From DASQDT01 sp036380435 (GTDB taxonomy: Bacteria; Acidobacteriota; Blastocatellia; Pyrinomonadales; Pyrinomonadaceae), in assembly GCA_036380435.1 (NCBI GenBank), contig DASVES010000307.1, positions 1 through 26,610 on the forward strand: a stretch of DNA of 26,610 bases. The letters run 5' to 3'. The stretch's first letter is position 1. Each line of letters begins with the position of its first letter. The translations under genes were made by a program, and so were the position numbers. This document shows positions 1-8,363 of the stretch, piece by piece. The notes below the pieces were generated by a model. It was not told the DNA's origin and did not search any database. It saw only the letters and a program-made list of their open reading frames with translations.

Positions 1-277
1 CGTGATACATGGTGAAACACTACGCGCTCCCTCGTGCCGCACGCTGAAACATCCCCGCCGAGATGTTCAACCTCGAAACTTCATAATCACATAGTTATTG
101 AACCGTAATGAACAGGGCACGGCGCTTGCTAATCGCAACACCGCTGCAAGAATTCACGCGACCGTTCGGAGGTTGTCCGACGCGACCGCAACCGACGACG
201 AAAGATTCTTTCGGCATCGCGTGCGCCTCAGCCTTCGGTAGCTCACTACTCATACGAACAGAAAGAGAAGAGACGAC
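1..277. other. Non-coding region upstream of the stalk-protein genes
   Basis: No convincing gene was found here on either strand. Open frames in this stretch are short and have no recognisable product. An AT-rich patch at about 61-112 stands out from the GC-rich surroundings and is the likely promoter zone for the + strand genes. I could not pick -35 and -10 boxes with confidence. A leader motif at 240-261 recurs before the large oxidase gene and is listed separately. Confidence 0.5.
240..261 (+). promoter_or_regulatory. Leader motif shared with the oxidase gene (copy 1)
   Basis: The 22 bases end 16 nt before the start codon of the first stalk gene. They match, apart from two or three single-base gaps, a 19-base segment at 2467-2485 before the large oxidase gene (core ACTACTC...ACGAACAG). 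The position just upstream of a ribosome binding site in both cases suggests a duplicated 5' leader or a shared control element. What it does is unknown. Confidence 0.4.
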
Positions 278-1210
278 ATGACGACTGTGACCAATCAACG
301 AGGGATCAGGGAGCGGTTCGCCCGCGTGATGGCGCTCGGGCTGCTGGCCTTCGCGGCGGTGCTCTGCTCGGCGCCCGAGGCCCGCGCGCAATGGGCGACG
401 AACGGCAACAACATCAACAACACCAATACGGGCAACGTCGGCATCGGCACGACGACGCCGGCCGCCATCGTCGATATGCAGCGGATGGACACGTCAGACC
501 TGCTGATGCGGCTGTGGAACACGAACCCCGGCGCGAGCACCGCGACCTTCCGCATCGCCAACTCCTCGAACGCCGGCAGCCGGCTTCAGTTCACCGACTC
601 GAACCTGTACGTGAGTTCGATCTTCGCCGAGAGGACGGGCGGGCTGCGCTTCCGCACCGGCAACGCCTCATCCGAGGCGGCGCTCGTTGACCGCATGGCG
701 ATCCTCCCCGGCGGCAACGTCGGCATCGGCACGACCGCGCCGACGGCCCGGCTGCACGTCACCGGCGACATCCGCGTGGACGGCAATATCTCGGCCAAGT
801 ATCAGGACGTGGCCGAATGGGTTCCCACCACGCAGAAGCTCCACGCGGGCACGGTCGTCATCCTCGACATCGAGCACAACAACCACGTTACGACCACGGC
901 CGTCGCCTACGACACGCGGGTGGCCGGCGTTGTCTCGGCGCAGCCGGGCATCTCGCTCGGCGAGGCCGGCGAGGGCAAGGCCCTCATCGCCACGACGGGC
1001 CGCGTCCGTGTCAAGGTCGATGCGACGCGCGCGCCCATCCGCGTCGGCGACCTGCTCGTCACCGGCGACACGCCGGGCGTCGCCATGCGCTCGCAGCCGT
1101 TGGATTTGGGCGGCGTGCCCATTCATCGCCCCGGCACGCTCATCGGCAAGGCGCTGGAGCCGCTCGATAAGGGCACGGGCGAGATTCTCGTCCTGCTCAG
1201 CCTTCAATAG
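278..1210 (+). CDS. Exported stalk-like protein with VGIGT repeats and conserved DVAEWVP tail domain
   Basis: Predicted exported protein of 310 residues. Residues 1-37 form a Sec signal peptide (basic start, hydrophobic core, likely cleavage after Ala-Arg-Ala). The mature part has two copies of the motif N-V-G-I-G-T-T-x-P (about residues 52 and 148), seen in phage tail-fibre-like and fibrous surface proteins. The C-terminal half, from 'DVAEWVP' to 'ILVLLSLQ', is a conserved globular domain shared with the next gene. I recall this C-terminal domain as widespread in soil bacteria, without an assigned function, and it may be distantly related to tail-appendage domains. The ATG at 278 follows a purine-rich AGAAAGAGAAGAG stretch. 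The gene lies 35 nt before its paralogue and in line with the large cupredoxin protein, so these probably form one unit. A structural or adhesive role on the cell surface is inferred. Confidence 0.8.
   Translation: MTTVTNQRGIRERFARVMALGLLAFAAVLCSAPEARAQWATNGNNINNTNTGNVGIGTTTPAAIVDMQRMDTSDLLMRLWNTNPGASTATFRIANSSNAGSRLQFTDSNLYVSSIFAERTGGLRFRTGNASSEAALVDRMAILPGGNVGIGTTAPTARLHVTGDIRVDGNISAKYQDVAEWVPTTQKLHAGTVVILDIEHNNHVTTTAVAYDTRVAGVVSAQPGISLGEAGEGKALIATTGRVRVKVDATRAPIRVGDLLVTGDTPGVAMRSQPLDLGGVPIHRPGTLIGKALEPLDKGTGEILVLLSLQ
751..822 (+). repeat. 72-bp near-identical block shared by the two stalk genes (copy 1)
   Basis: Positions 751-822 match 1971-2042 at 71 of 72 bases; the only difference is T at 786 versus C at 2006. 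The block encodes the last VGIGT-linked segment (LHVTGDIRVDG...) and the start of the conserved tail domain. Sequence on both sides is clearly more diverged, including at synonymous positions. Confidence 0.85.
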
Positions 1211-1245
1211 TTCTACGGCCACACGAGGAAAAGGAAAGTAACGAC

Positions 1246-2430
1246 ATGATGACGACGACTGAGAACAGAGGACGAAGCCTCGGCGTGCGGCTCTGCCGCG
1301 CCGCGACGTTCAGCCTGCTCGCCTTTGCGGCGACGCTCTACTCGGCGAGTGAGGCGCGCGCCCAGTGGGCGACGAACGGCAACCACATCACCAATACCAA
1401 TCCGGGCAACGTCGGTGTCGGCACGATGAACCCGGCGCAGATCTTCCACGTCCACAGCCCCGGCACATGGGCCGGCACGCGCGTGACGACCGGCGCGACG
1501 GGGGCGACGGTCGGCGACGGTGTGAACTTCGGCTACGACGACAGCGTCGGCGCCTACATCTGGAACAGGGAGGCGAGCCCTGTCGTCTTCTCGACGAGTA
1601 ACACCGAGAGGTTACGCATCGACGCCACCGGCAAAGTCGGCATCGGGACGATTACGCCCGGCTCGCAGTTGCACGTCGAGGCCAGTGACGCCGGAGCCTT
1701 CTCGTCGGCCGCGCTGGGCGGCTCGCGTCTGATCATTCAGAACAACAACCTGACGAACGGCACTTACAGCGACATCTCCTTCCGCACCCTCGACAGCAGC
1801 GGCTTCGGCCAAACGACCGCGCGCATCACCGGCATCTTCACGAACCACGCCTTCGGCGGCGTCTCCGGCGATCTGGCCATCACCACCATGAACACGATGA
1901 CCCGCAATGAGGTCGCCCGCTTTACCGGCAGCGGCAACGTCGGCATCGGCACGGCCGCCCCGCAGGCCAAGCTGCACGTCACCGGCGACATCCGCGTGGA
2001 CGGCAACATCTCGGCCAAGTATCAGGACGTGGCCGAATGGGTGCCCTCCACTCAGCAGCTCTCGGCCGGCATGGTCGTCGTCGTCGATGCCGAAGGCGTC
2101 AACCATGTGTTGGCGTCGGCATCGGCCTACGACACGGGCGTGGCCGGCGTCGTCTCCGCACAGCCCGGCATCATCCTCGGCGAGGGCGGCGAGGGGAAGG
2201 TGAAGGTGGCGACGACGGGCCGCGTCAAGGTCAGGGTCGATGCGACGCGTGCGCCCATCCGGGCCGGCGACCTGCTCGTGACGAGCGGCGCGTCGGGCGT
2301 GGCGATGAAGTCAGTGCCGGTCTCGGTCGGCGGAGTGTCGATGCATCGTCCGGGCACCATCATCGGGAAGGCGCTGGAGTCGTTGGAGAAGGGCACGGGC
2401 GAAATCCTCGTCCTCCTCAGTCTCCAGTAA
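1246..2430 (+). CDS. Second exported stalk-like protein, paralogue of the upstream gene
   Basis: Predicted exported protein of 394 residues with the same layout as the gene before it. A signal peptide ends near Ala-Arg-Ala at about residue 39, followed by 'QWATNGN'. There are three VG(I/V)GT repeats (GNVGVGTMNP, GKVGIGTITP, GNVGIGTAAP) instead of two, then the same DVAEWVP tail domain ending in ILVLLSLQ. The extra length is one more repeat unit with its spacer, so the stalk seems to vary in length by unit number. A strong GAGGAAAAGGAAAG ribosome binding region precedes ATG 1246; ATG 1249 is an alternative. The gene is 35 nt after the first copy and 73 nt before the giant oxidase gene. Tandem duplication is clear from the sequence; a surface-fibre role is an inference. 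Confidence 0.8.
   Translation: MMTTTENRGRSLGVRLCRAATFSLLAFAATLYSASEARAQWATNGNHITNTNPGNVGVGTMNPAQIFHVHSPGTWAGTRVTTGATGATVGDGVNFGYDDSVGAYIWNREASPVVFSTSNTERLRIDATGKVGIGTITPGSQLHVEASDAGAFSSAALGGSRLIIQNNNLTNGTYSDISFRTLDSSGFGQTTARITGIFTNHAFGGVSGDLAITTMNTMTRNEVARFTGSGNVGIGTAAPQAKLHVTGDIRVDGNISAKYQDVAEWVPSTQQLSAGMVVVVDAEGVNHVLASASAYDTGVAGVVSAQPGIILGEGGEGKVKVATTGRVKVRVDATRAPIRAGDLLVTSGASGVAMKSVPVSVGGVSMHRPGTIIGKALESLEKGTGEILVLLSLQ
1971..2042 (+). repeat. 72-bp near-identical block shared by the two stalk genes (copy 2)
   Basis: Second copy of the 751-822 block, with one mismatch in 72 bases. It sits at the same place in the protein, across the join between the last repeat and the tail domain. Confidence 0.85.
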
Positions 2431-2466
2431 CGCTGGGGTCGCGTCCATTTTTCCGCGATGGCAAAC

Positions 2467-2485
2467 AGCTACTACTCACGAACAG
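2467..2485 (+). promoter_or_regulatory. Leader motif shared with the first stalk gene (copy 2)
   Basis: Sequence AGCTACTACTCACGAACAG, 18 nt before the oxidase start codon and just ahead of the purine-rich AAAAAGAGGAA ribosome binding region. It repeats the leader at 240-261. This suggests the oxidase gene has its own leader and is not only read through from the stalk genes. Confidence 0.4.
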
Positions 2486-2503
2486 GTAAAAAGAGGAACT
2501 GCG

Positions 2504-5500
2504 ATGAAAAGCGTAGAGCGATTGGGGCGCGGGTGGTCAACGTCAAAGTGCGTAGCCATGCTCGTGTTGGCCCTGTTAATGACTGTGTCGCATCCTGACG
2601 AGGCGCTGGCCGCCGCCGCCGTCGCGGCCCCGGCGAGTCTCGCCGTCACCTCCACCTCAAGCTCACAAATAAATGTTAGCTGGACGGCCGCCACCGGCGC
2701 GACCGGCTACAAGGTCGAGCGCGCCCAGACGGCCGCGGGGCCTTACACCCTCGTCGGCGCCCCGACCACGACGACCTACGCTGACACGGCAGTGACCGCC
2801 GGCACGACTTACGTCTACCGCGTGCGCGCCACCGACGCCGCCGGCAACCTGTCCGCCTACAGCAACACCGCGGTGGGGACGGCCATGACCTTCACCGACC
2901 CCACGCTCGTGTCGGGCGTGACGCCCATCAAGGCGGTGCACATGACGGAGCTGCGCCAGAGCGTCAACTCCGTCCGCGCGGCGGCCGGCCTCGGCGGCGT
3001 CACCTGGACGGACCCCACGCTGGCCGGGGCGACCGTGCGCGGCGTGCACGTGCAGGAGATGCGTGATTCGCTCAATCAGGCGTTGACGAATCTTCAGGTC
3101 GCCGTGCCCGCCTACACCGACCCGACGCTCTTTACCGGCGCGTCCGGCACCACCATCAAGCGCGTCCACGTCGAGGAGCTGCGCCGCTTTTCGGCCAGCG
3201 GGACGAGTTCCTACGTTCCGCCCAGCGGCGACGACGACCTGCCGACGGCCGCGTGCCCTGCGCCGCAGTCGTGGCCGGCAGACGGCGCGACGATTGTCGC
3301 CAACGTCGTCGCCCTCGATCAGGTCTTCTTCTACAACCGCCTCGGCGCGTTCAACCCGGCCGGCATGATCTTCGCCCTCGAGCGCGATGTCGTGAAGATC
3401 GACGACAGCAAGCCGCTCGGCCCCGGCAACGCACAGTTGCGGCGCGACAAGCGCCCGCGCCCGATCACATTGCGAGTCAACATCGGGCAGAAGCTCCAGA
3501 TCAACTTCAAGAACTGGCTGGGCCACCAACCGGCGGACGACAACCAGCCGCACACGCGCGCCGCCTCGGTACACGTGATGGGTCTGGCGCTCGTGGGCAG
3601 CATCGCCTCCGATGGCTCGAACGTCGGGCGCAACACGTCGAGCCTCGTCACGCCCGGCAACGCGACCACCTACACCTACTACGCCGAGCGCGAAGGCAAC
3701 CACCTGCTCTACAGCACCGGCGCGACGACCGGCGGCGAGGGCGATGGCGGTTCGCTCGCCATGGGTTTGTTCGGCTCCGTCAACGTCGAGCCGCGGGGCG
3801 CCGAGTGGTATCGCAGTCAGGTCAAGGCCACGGAGCTGAAGTTTGCGACCAAACTGAAGGCCGACGGCACCCCCGATATGATCCCGGATACGACAGGTGC
3901 GGTGAGCGCCACACGGCCGAAGATTTGCTACGACGCCGTCTACCCGGCGGGCCACACGCGCGCCGGCCAGCCCGTGCTGAAGATGGTGCAGGGCAACGAG
4001 ATCGTCCACACCGACTTGAACGCCCTGATCACGGGGCCGGGCAAGGGCAACTTCTCGCCGAACACCTACCTTCCCAACCCGACCGAGCCTGACCGCAATC
4101 AGCCGTTCCGCGAGTTCACGGTCGTCTACCACGACGAGATCAAGGCCGTGCAGGCTTTCCCGCAATTCAACGACAAGCTGAAGAACCCGTCCACGGGTGA
4201 GTACGATATCGACAACCCTCTGGCGCACACGCTGCACAGCGTCCGCGACGCCTTCGCCATCAACTACGGCACGGGCGGCATCGGCGCGGAAATCCTCGCC
4301 AACCGCTTCGAGGTCGGCCCGATGGCGAACTGCACCGAGTGTCTCTACGAAGAGTTCTTCCTCTCGGCGTGGTCCGTCGGCGACCCCGCGCAGATCGTCG
4401 ATAAGCCCGCCAACGGGGGTTCGGACGACACGGGCAAGCTGCCCACACCGGGGCCGAAGGCCAACAAGGTGCTCTTCCCCGAAGACCCGTCGAACGTTCA
4501 CCACTCTTACCTGAACGACCACGTCAAGATGAGGGTCGTCCACGCCGGGCCGAAGGAGCACCACGTCCACCACCTCCACGCGCACCAGTGGCTCCACACG
4601 CCCGACAGCGACAACTCGACCTATCTCGACTCTCAGGCCATGGGGCCGGGCTACTCCTTCACCACCGAGATCACCCACGGCGGCTCGGGCAATCGCAACA
4701 AGACGGTGGGCGACTCGATCTTCCACTGTCACTTCTACCCGCACTTCGCGCAGGGCATGTGGGAGTTGTGGCGCACACACGATGTCTTCGAGGCGGGCAC
4801 GAAGGTTGACGGCGCGGGCGTCCCCACCGTCGGCTCACGCGCTCTGCCCGACGGAGAGATTCGCGCCGGCACGCCGATCCCGGCCCTCGTGCCGCTGCCG
4901 ACCATCGCCATGGCCCCGGCTCCGGGCGCACAGGTGAGCATCGTCAACGGTCAGCCGCAGGTGTCGGGCGCCGGCAACCCCGGCTTCCCGTTCTTCGTGC
5001 CCGGCGTCGCCGGCCACCGCCCGCCGCACCCGCCGCTCGACTCCATCGACGACGGCGGCCTGCCGCGTCACGTCATCGTCGGCGGCGTCGCCGTCCACCA
5101 CGAAGAGAAACTGGCCCAGTTCAGTCTCGCGAAGGCGCGGCTCGACTTCGACAAGGAAGTGGAAGTGGCCGACGCTCGGGCCGTCCCCGAGGCAGGCACT
5201 CCCATCGAGCAGCAGGCGATGGTCTTCCACGAGAAGCCTTCGCATCCCAGCTTCAAGCCCGACGGCGCGTCGGCCAGCTTCACGACCAACGGCATGCCGC
5301 GCATCGCCGGGGCGCCCTACGCCGACCCCTGCCGGCCGCAGGACGGCTTCACCTCAACGCGTCTCTACAAGTCGGCCAACATCCAGATCGACGCAACGTT
5401 CAACAAGGCCGGCTGGCACTTCCCGCAGCAGCGCATCTCGGTTCTGTGGGAGGACGTGGCGGCCATCACCGGCGGACAGCGTCCGCCGGAGCCGCTCTTC

Positions 5501-8221
5501 TTCCGCGCGAACACGAACGAGTGCATCGAGTTCCACCACACCAACCTCGTGCCGAAGGTTTACAAGCTCGACGACTTTCAGGTGCGAACCCCGACCGATG
5601 TCATGGGCCAGCACATCCACCTCGTGAAGTTCGACGTGACGGCCTCGGACGGCGCCGGCAACGGCTGGAACTACGAAGACGGCACGTTCTCTCCCGAGGA
5701 AGTGCTCTCGCGCATCAAGGCGATCAACGCGGGCGGCGGGCTGCTCCAGTTCGGCGGCAATTCGCGCACGAAACTGTCGCCCGAGATGCACCCGCTGGGT
5801 GTGCTGGGCGCGCAGACGACCGTGCAACGCTGGTTCGCCGACAACGTCTTGAACAACCTCGGTAAGGATCGGACGTTGCGCACCGTCTTCACGCACGACC
5901 ACTTCGGCCCCTCGACCCACCAGCAGGTGGGCCTCTACGCCGGCCTCGTCATCGAGCCGACCGGCTCGACGTGGCGCCATCCCGAGACGGGCCAGATGTT
6001 CGGCGGCCGTCCCGACGGCGGCCCGACGAGCTGGCGCGCCGACATTCTCTGGATTAACCCGGAGACCAACAAAGACGAGAGCTACCGCGAGTTCCTGCTG
6101 GAGTTCTCCGACTTCCAGCTCGCTTACAAGAAGGGCGGCGGCGGCACGGTAAATAACCCGCACCCCGACCCGGCCAACGTCATCAACCCGCCGGCCAAGA
6201 ACGAGCCGGGCCTCCCCGTCCTCGTCGAGCCGGCCCAGCAGTGCCCCGGCAGCAACTTCGCGCCGCCGTGCCCCGAGGCCGTCTCGGCGGCCGACCCCGG
6301 CACGGCCGTGGTCAACTACCGCCACGAGCCGATTCCGCTGCGCATCGTCAACGACCCCAACGTGTCGAACCCGACGCAGGCCGGCGGCGAGCAGGGCGAC
6401 CTCTCACACGTCTTCCGCTCGGACATCACACGCGCCTACGCGCCGATGAACTCGCACGCCGACGTGCCGCCCCTCACGCTCGACGTGAAACCGGGCGACC
6501 CGGCCACGCCGCTGCTGCGCGCCTACGAGGACGACAAGGTGCAGGTGAGAGTCCTCGTCGGCGGCTTCGAGGAGGGACACAACTTCGGCGTGCAGGGGAT
6601 GCGCTGGCTGTTCGAGCCGTCCGATCCCAACTCGGGCTTCCGCAACAACCAGATGATGGGCATCTCCGAGCACTACGAGTTCGAGATACCGCGGTTCCCG
6701 CGCAGCACCAAGACCGTCTCGGACAAGAAGTTCGTCGATTACAGGTACGCGCCCGGCTCGGCGGTCGATGACCTGTGGAACGGCCTGTGGGGCCTGCTGC
6801 GCGCCTACGACGCCAAAACCAACTCGGTAGACGATGTGCTCCTCGAGTTGCCGAACAACATGAAGAGCACGATGGACAAGCTCACGGACAGGATCGGAGA
6901 TAAGAGCGACTTCAACGGCTCCTGCCCGAAGACGGCGAGGGTGAGGGTCTTCGACGTGACGGCCCGGCTCGCCAAAGACGCGCTGCCCGAGGGGACGCTC
7001 GTCTACAACCCGCGCACCAATCAGGGCGGCCGCCTCCACGACCCGACGGCCATCATGTTCTTCCACACCGCCGACCTCGCCAACGGCGTCTTCTGGGATG
7101 CCGACCGGAAGGTCGAGCCGCTCATCCTGCGGGCGAACGCCGGCGACTGTATCGAGCTGACGCTTCGCAACCAGCTCCCGGACGCGACTCCGCCAGACCT
7201 CGACGGCTTCAACACGTTGCCGATGATCGTCAATCATTTCAACGCCAACGAGATTGACCCGTCGAAGGAAGTGGGCCTCAATCCGCAGTTGGTCTTCTTC
7301 GACGTGAGTCGCGACAACGGCATGAACATCGGGCACAACCCGGTGCAGACCGTGAAGCCCAACCAGATGAAGACCTATCAGTGGTACGCGGGCGCCGTGA
7401 CCATCGTCACCCAGCCGGACGGCTCCAAGAAGTGGGTCGGGACTCCGGCCGAGTTCGGCGCGACGAACCTCTCGTCGTCCGACCCCGTCAAGCACAGCAA
7501 CAAGGGGGCCATCGGCGCGCTCATCATCGAGCCGGAGACGGCCGCGTGGGTGGATTCCGAGTGGGTTCCGAACCCTGACCCGACGAGTGCGAGAACACAG
7601 ATGAAGACGCGGGCGCAGGCGACCATCACGCCTTACGGCGGCGCCAGCTTCCGCGAGTTCGTCCTGCTCTTCCAGAACGACATCAACCTCCGTCGCGGCG
7701 ACGGCCTCGGCACGGCCGTCCCCAACACGGCCGAGGCCGAGGACGCCGAGGACTCCGGTCAGAAGGCGTTCAACTACCGGACGGAGCCGATGTGGAAGCG
7801 CGAGAACTTCGAGCCGGACACGCCGCTCAATCAGACCCGCGAGGAAGACTTCTCCGACTCGCTGTCGAACTCGATAGTGGGCGGCGACCCGGTGACGCCC
7901 GTCTTCACGGCCCGCGCCGGACAGCCCGTGCGGTTCCGCGTCCTTCATCCGGGCGGCCACGCCCGCAACAACGTGTTCCAGGTACACGGTCACATCTGGG
8001 AGGAGGAGCCTTACACAAACTCCTCGACCGTGCTTGGCAGCAACCTGTTTTCCGAGTGGAAGGGTTCGCAATACGGCGTCGGGCCGGGCAGCCACTTCGA
8101 CATGCTGCTGAAGAACGGCGCGGGAGGTAAGTTCGGGATAGTCGGCGACTACCTGTTCCGCGATCAGGGTTCCTTCCCGTTCAGCGGCGGCCTGTGGGGC
8201 ATCTTCCGCGTGACGCCGTAG
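2504..8221 (+). CDS. Giant exported multicopper oxidase with about six cupredoxin domains (MnxG/McoA-like)
   Basis: 1905 residues. Signal peptide about 1-36; FN3 domain about 42-127; three TDPTL...H-x-x-E-(L/M)-R repeats at about 131-229. The rest falls into three pairs of cupredoxin-like domains, judged by recurring ends 'GL(F/Y)(G/A)..(N/I)EP' (about 421, 1147, 1671) and 'G(M/L)W(E/G)(L/I)(W/L/F)R' (about 752, 1428, 1900). Domain 2 has the laccase motif HVHHLHAH (687-694) and HCH-x3-H-x4-M (741-752), giving type 1 copper ligands H687, C742, H747, M752 and trinuclear ligands H690, H692, H741, H743. Domain 3 supplies H-I-H (1037-1039) and H-D-H (1131-1133). Domains 4 and 6 keep the fold signature but lack the HCH motif. 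Size and six-domain plan resemble bacterial MnxG/McoA manganese oxidases and ceruloplasmin. The substrate is not shown by the sequence; metal oxidation outside the cytoplasm is inferred. Start chosen for the AAGAGGAA site before ATG. Confidence 0.8.
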   Translation: MKSVERLGRGWSTSKCVAMLVLALLMTVSHPDEALAAAAVAAPASLAVTSTSSSQINVSWTAATGATGYKVERAQTAAGPYTLVGAPTTTTYADTAVTAGTTYVYRVRATDAAGNLSAYSNTAVGTAMTFTDPTLVSGVTPIKAVHMTELRQSVNSVRAAAGLGGVTWTDPTLAGATVRGVHVQEMRDSLNQALTNLQVAVPAYTDPTLFTGASGTTIKRVHVEELRRFSASGTSSYVPPSGDDDLPTAACPAPQSWPADGATIVANVVALDQVFFYNRLGAFNPAGMIFALERDVVKIDDSKPLGPGNAQLRRDKRPRPITLRVNIGQKLQINFKNWLGHQPADDNQPHTRAASVHVMGLALVGSIASDGSNVGRNTSSLVTPGNATTYTYYAEREGNHLLYSTGATTGGEGDGGSLAMGLFGSVNVEPRGAEWYRSQVKATELKFATKLKADGTPDMIPDTTGAVSATRPKICYDAVYPAGHTRAGQPVLKMVQGNEIVHTDLNALITGPGKGNFSPNTYLPNPTEPDRNQPFREFTVVYHDEIKAVQAFPQFNDKLKNPSTGEYDIDNPLAHTLHSVRDAFAINYGTGGIGAEILANRFEVGPMANCTECLYEEFFLSAWSVGDPAQIVDKPANGGSDDTGKLPTPGPKANKVLFPEDPSNVHHSYLNDHVKMRVVHAGPKEHHVHHLHAHQWLHTPDSDNSTYLDSQAMGPGYSFTTEITHGGSGNRNKTVGDSIFHCHFYPHFAQGMWELWRTHDVFEAGTKVDGAGVPTVGSRALPDGEIRAGTPIPALVPLPTIAMAPAPGAQVSIVNGQPQVSGAGNPGFPFFVPGVAGHRPPHPPLDSIDDGGLPRHVIVGGVAVHHEEKLAQFSLAKARLDFDKEVEVADARAVPEAGTPIEQQAMVFHEKPSHPSFKPDGASASFTTNGMPRIAGAPYADPCRPQDGFTSTRLYKSANIQIDATFNKAGWHFPQQRISVLWEDVAAITGGQRPPEPLFFRANTNECIEFHHTNLVPKVYKLDDFQVRTPTDVMGQHIHLVKFDVTASDGAGNGWNYEDGTFSPEEVLSRIKAINAGGGLLQFGGNSRTKLSPEMHPLGVLGAQTTVQRWFADNVLNNLGKDRTLRTVFTHDHFGPSTHQQVGLYAGLVIEPTGSTWRHPETGQMFGGRPDGGPTSWRADILWINPETNKDESYREFLLEFSDFQLAYKKGGGGTVNNPHPDPANVINPPAKNEPGLPVLVEPAQQCPGSNFAPPCPEAVSAADPGTAVVNYRHEPIPLRIVNDPNVSNPTQAGGEQGDLSHVFRSDITRAYAPMNSHADVPPLTLDVKPGDPATPLLRAYEDDKVQVRVLVGGFEEGHNFGVQGMRWLFEPSDPNSGFRNNQMMGISEHYEFEIPRFPRSTKTVSDKKFVDYRYAPGSAVDDLWNGLWGLLRAYDAKTNSVDDVLLELPNNMKSTMDKLTDRIGDKSDFNGSCPKTARVRVFDVTARLAKDALPEGTLVYNPRTNQGGRLHDPTAIMFFHTADLANGVFWDADRKVEPLILRANAGDCIELTLRNQLPDATPPDLDGFNTLPMIVNHFNANEIDPSKEVGLNPQLVFFDVSRDNGMNIGHNPVQTVKPNQMKTYQWYAGAVTIVTQPDGSKKWVGTPAEFGATNLSSSDPVKHSNKGAIGALIIEPETAAWVDSEWVPNPDPTSARTQMKTRAQATITPYGGASFREFVLLFQNDINLRRGDGLGTAVPNTAEAEDAEDSGQKAFNYRTEPMWKRENFEPDTPLNQTREEDFSDSLSNSIVGGDPVTPVFTARAGQPVRFRVLHPGGHARNNVFQVHGHIWEEEPYTNSSTVLGSNLFSEWKGSQYGVGPGSHFDMLLKNGAGGKFGIVGDYLFRDQGSFPFSGGLWGIFRVTP

Positions 8222-8260
8222 CCCTTAGTTCAATCCGTCGAGGAAGGCCCGACGCTTAAC

Positions 8261-8303
8261 CGGTAATGCGCCTCTCACGCTCGACGTGAGAGGCGCATTA
8301 CCG
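8261..8303. terminator. Perfect 19-bp stem-loop between convergent genes
   Basis: CGGTAATGCGCCTCTCACG at 8261-8279 pairs fully with 8285-8303 around a 5-nt loop, 40 nt after the oxidase stop codon. A short T-rich CTTTATA follows. It lies between genes that converge (oxidase + and ABC exporter -), so it probably ends transcription from at least the left and possibly both sides. Confidence 0.8.
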
Positions 8304-8321
8304 CTTTATAGCCGCTTTCAG

Positions 8322-8351
8322 TTGAGTGAGTATTAAGACAGATTCACTCAA
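8322..8351. terminator. Second, weaker stem-loop before the ABC exporter stop
   Basis: TTGAGTGA (8322-8329) pairs with TCACTCAA (8344-8351) across a 14-nt loop. It is 13 nt beyond the exporter's stop codon and may help end minus-strand transcription. No T tract is evident, so this call is tentative. Confidence 0.35.
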
Positions 8352-8363
8352 GTGAACGCCGCT

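Noticed and set aside
278..2430. Stalk genes as part of a prophage tail-fibre region
   Set aside because: They have signal peptides and no nearby phage structural, lysis or integrase genes; the neighbour is an exported oxidase.
2663..4780. Long open frame of 705 codons on the minus strand
   Set aside because: It is antisense to the oxidase gene, whose signal peptide, FN3 domain and copper motifs are in the + frame. The translation is Arg/Val-rich with no domain, as expected from GC-rich shadows.
6404..8095. Long open frame of 563 codons on the minus strand
   Set aside because: It is antisense to the C-terminal part of the oxidase, with low-complexity Arg-rich translation and no motif.
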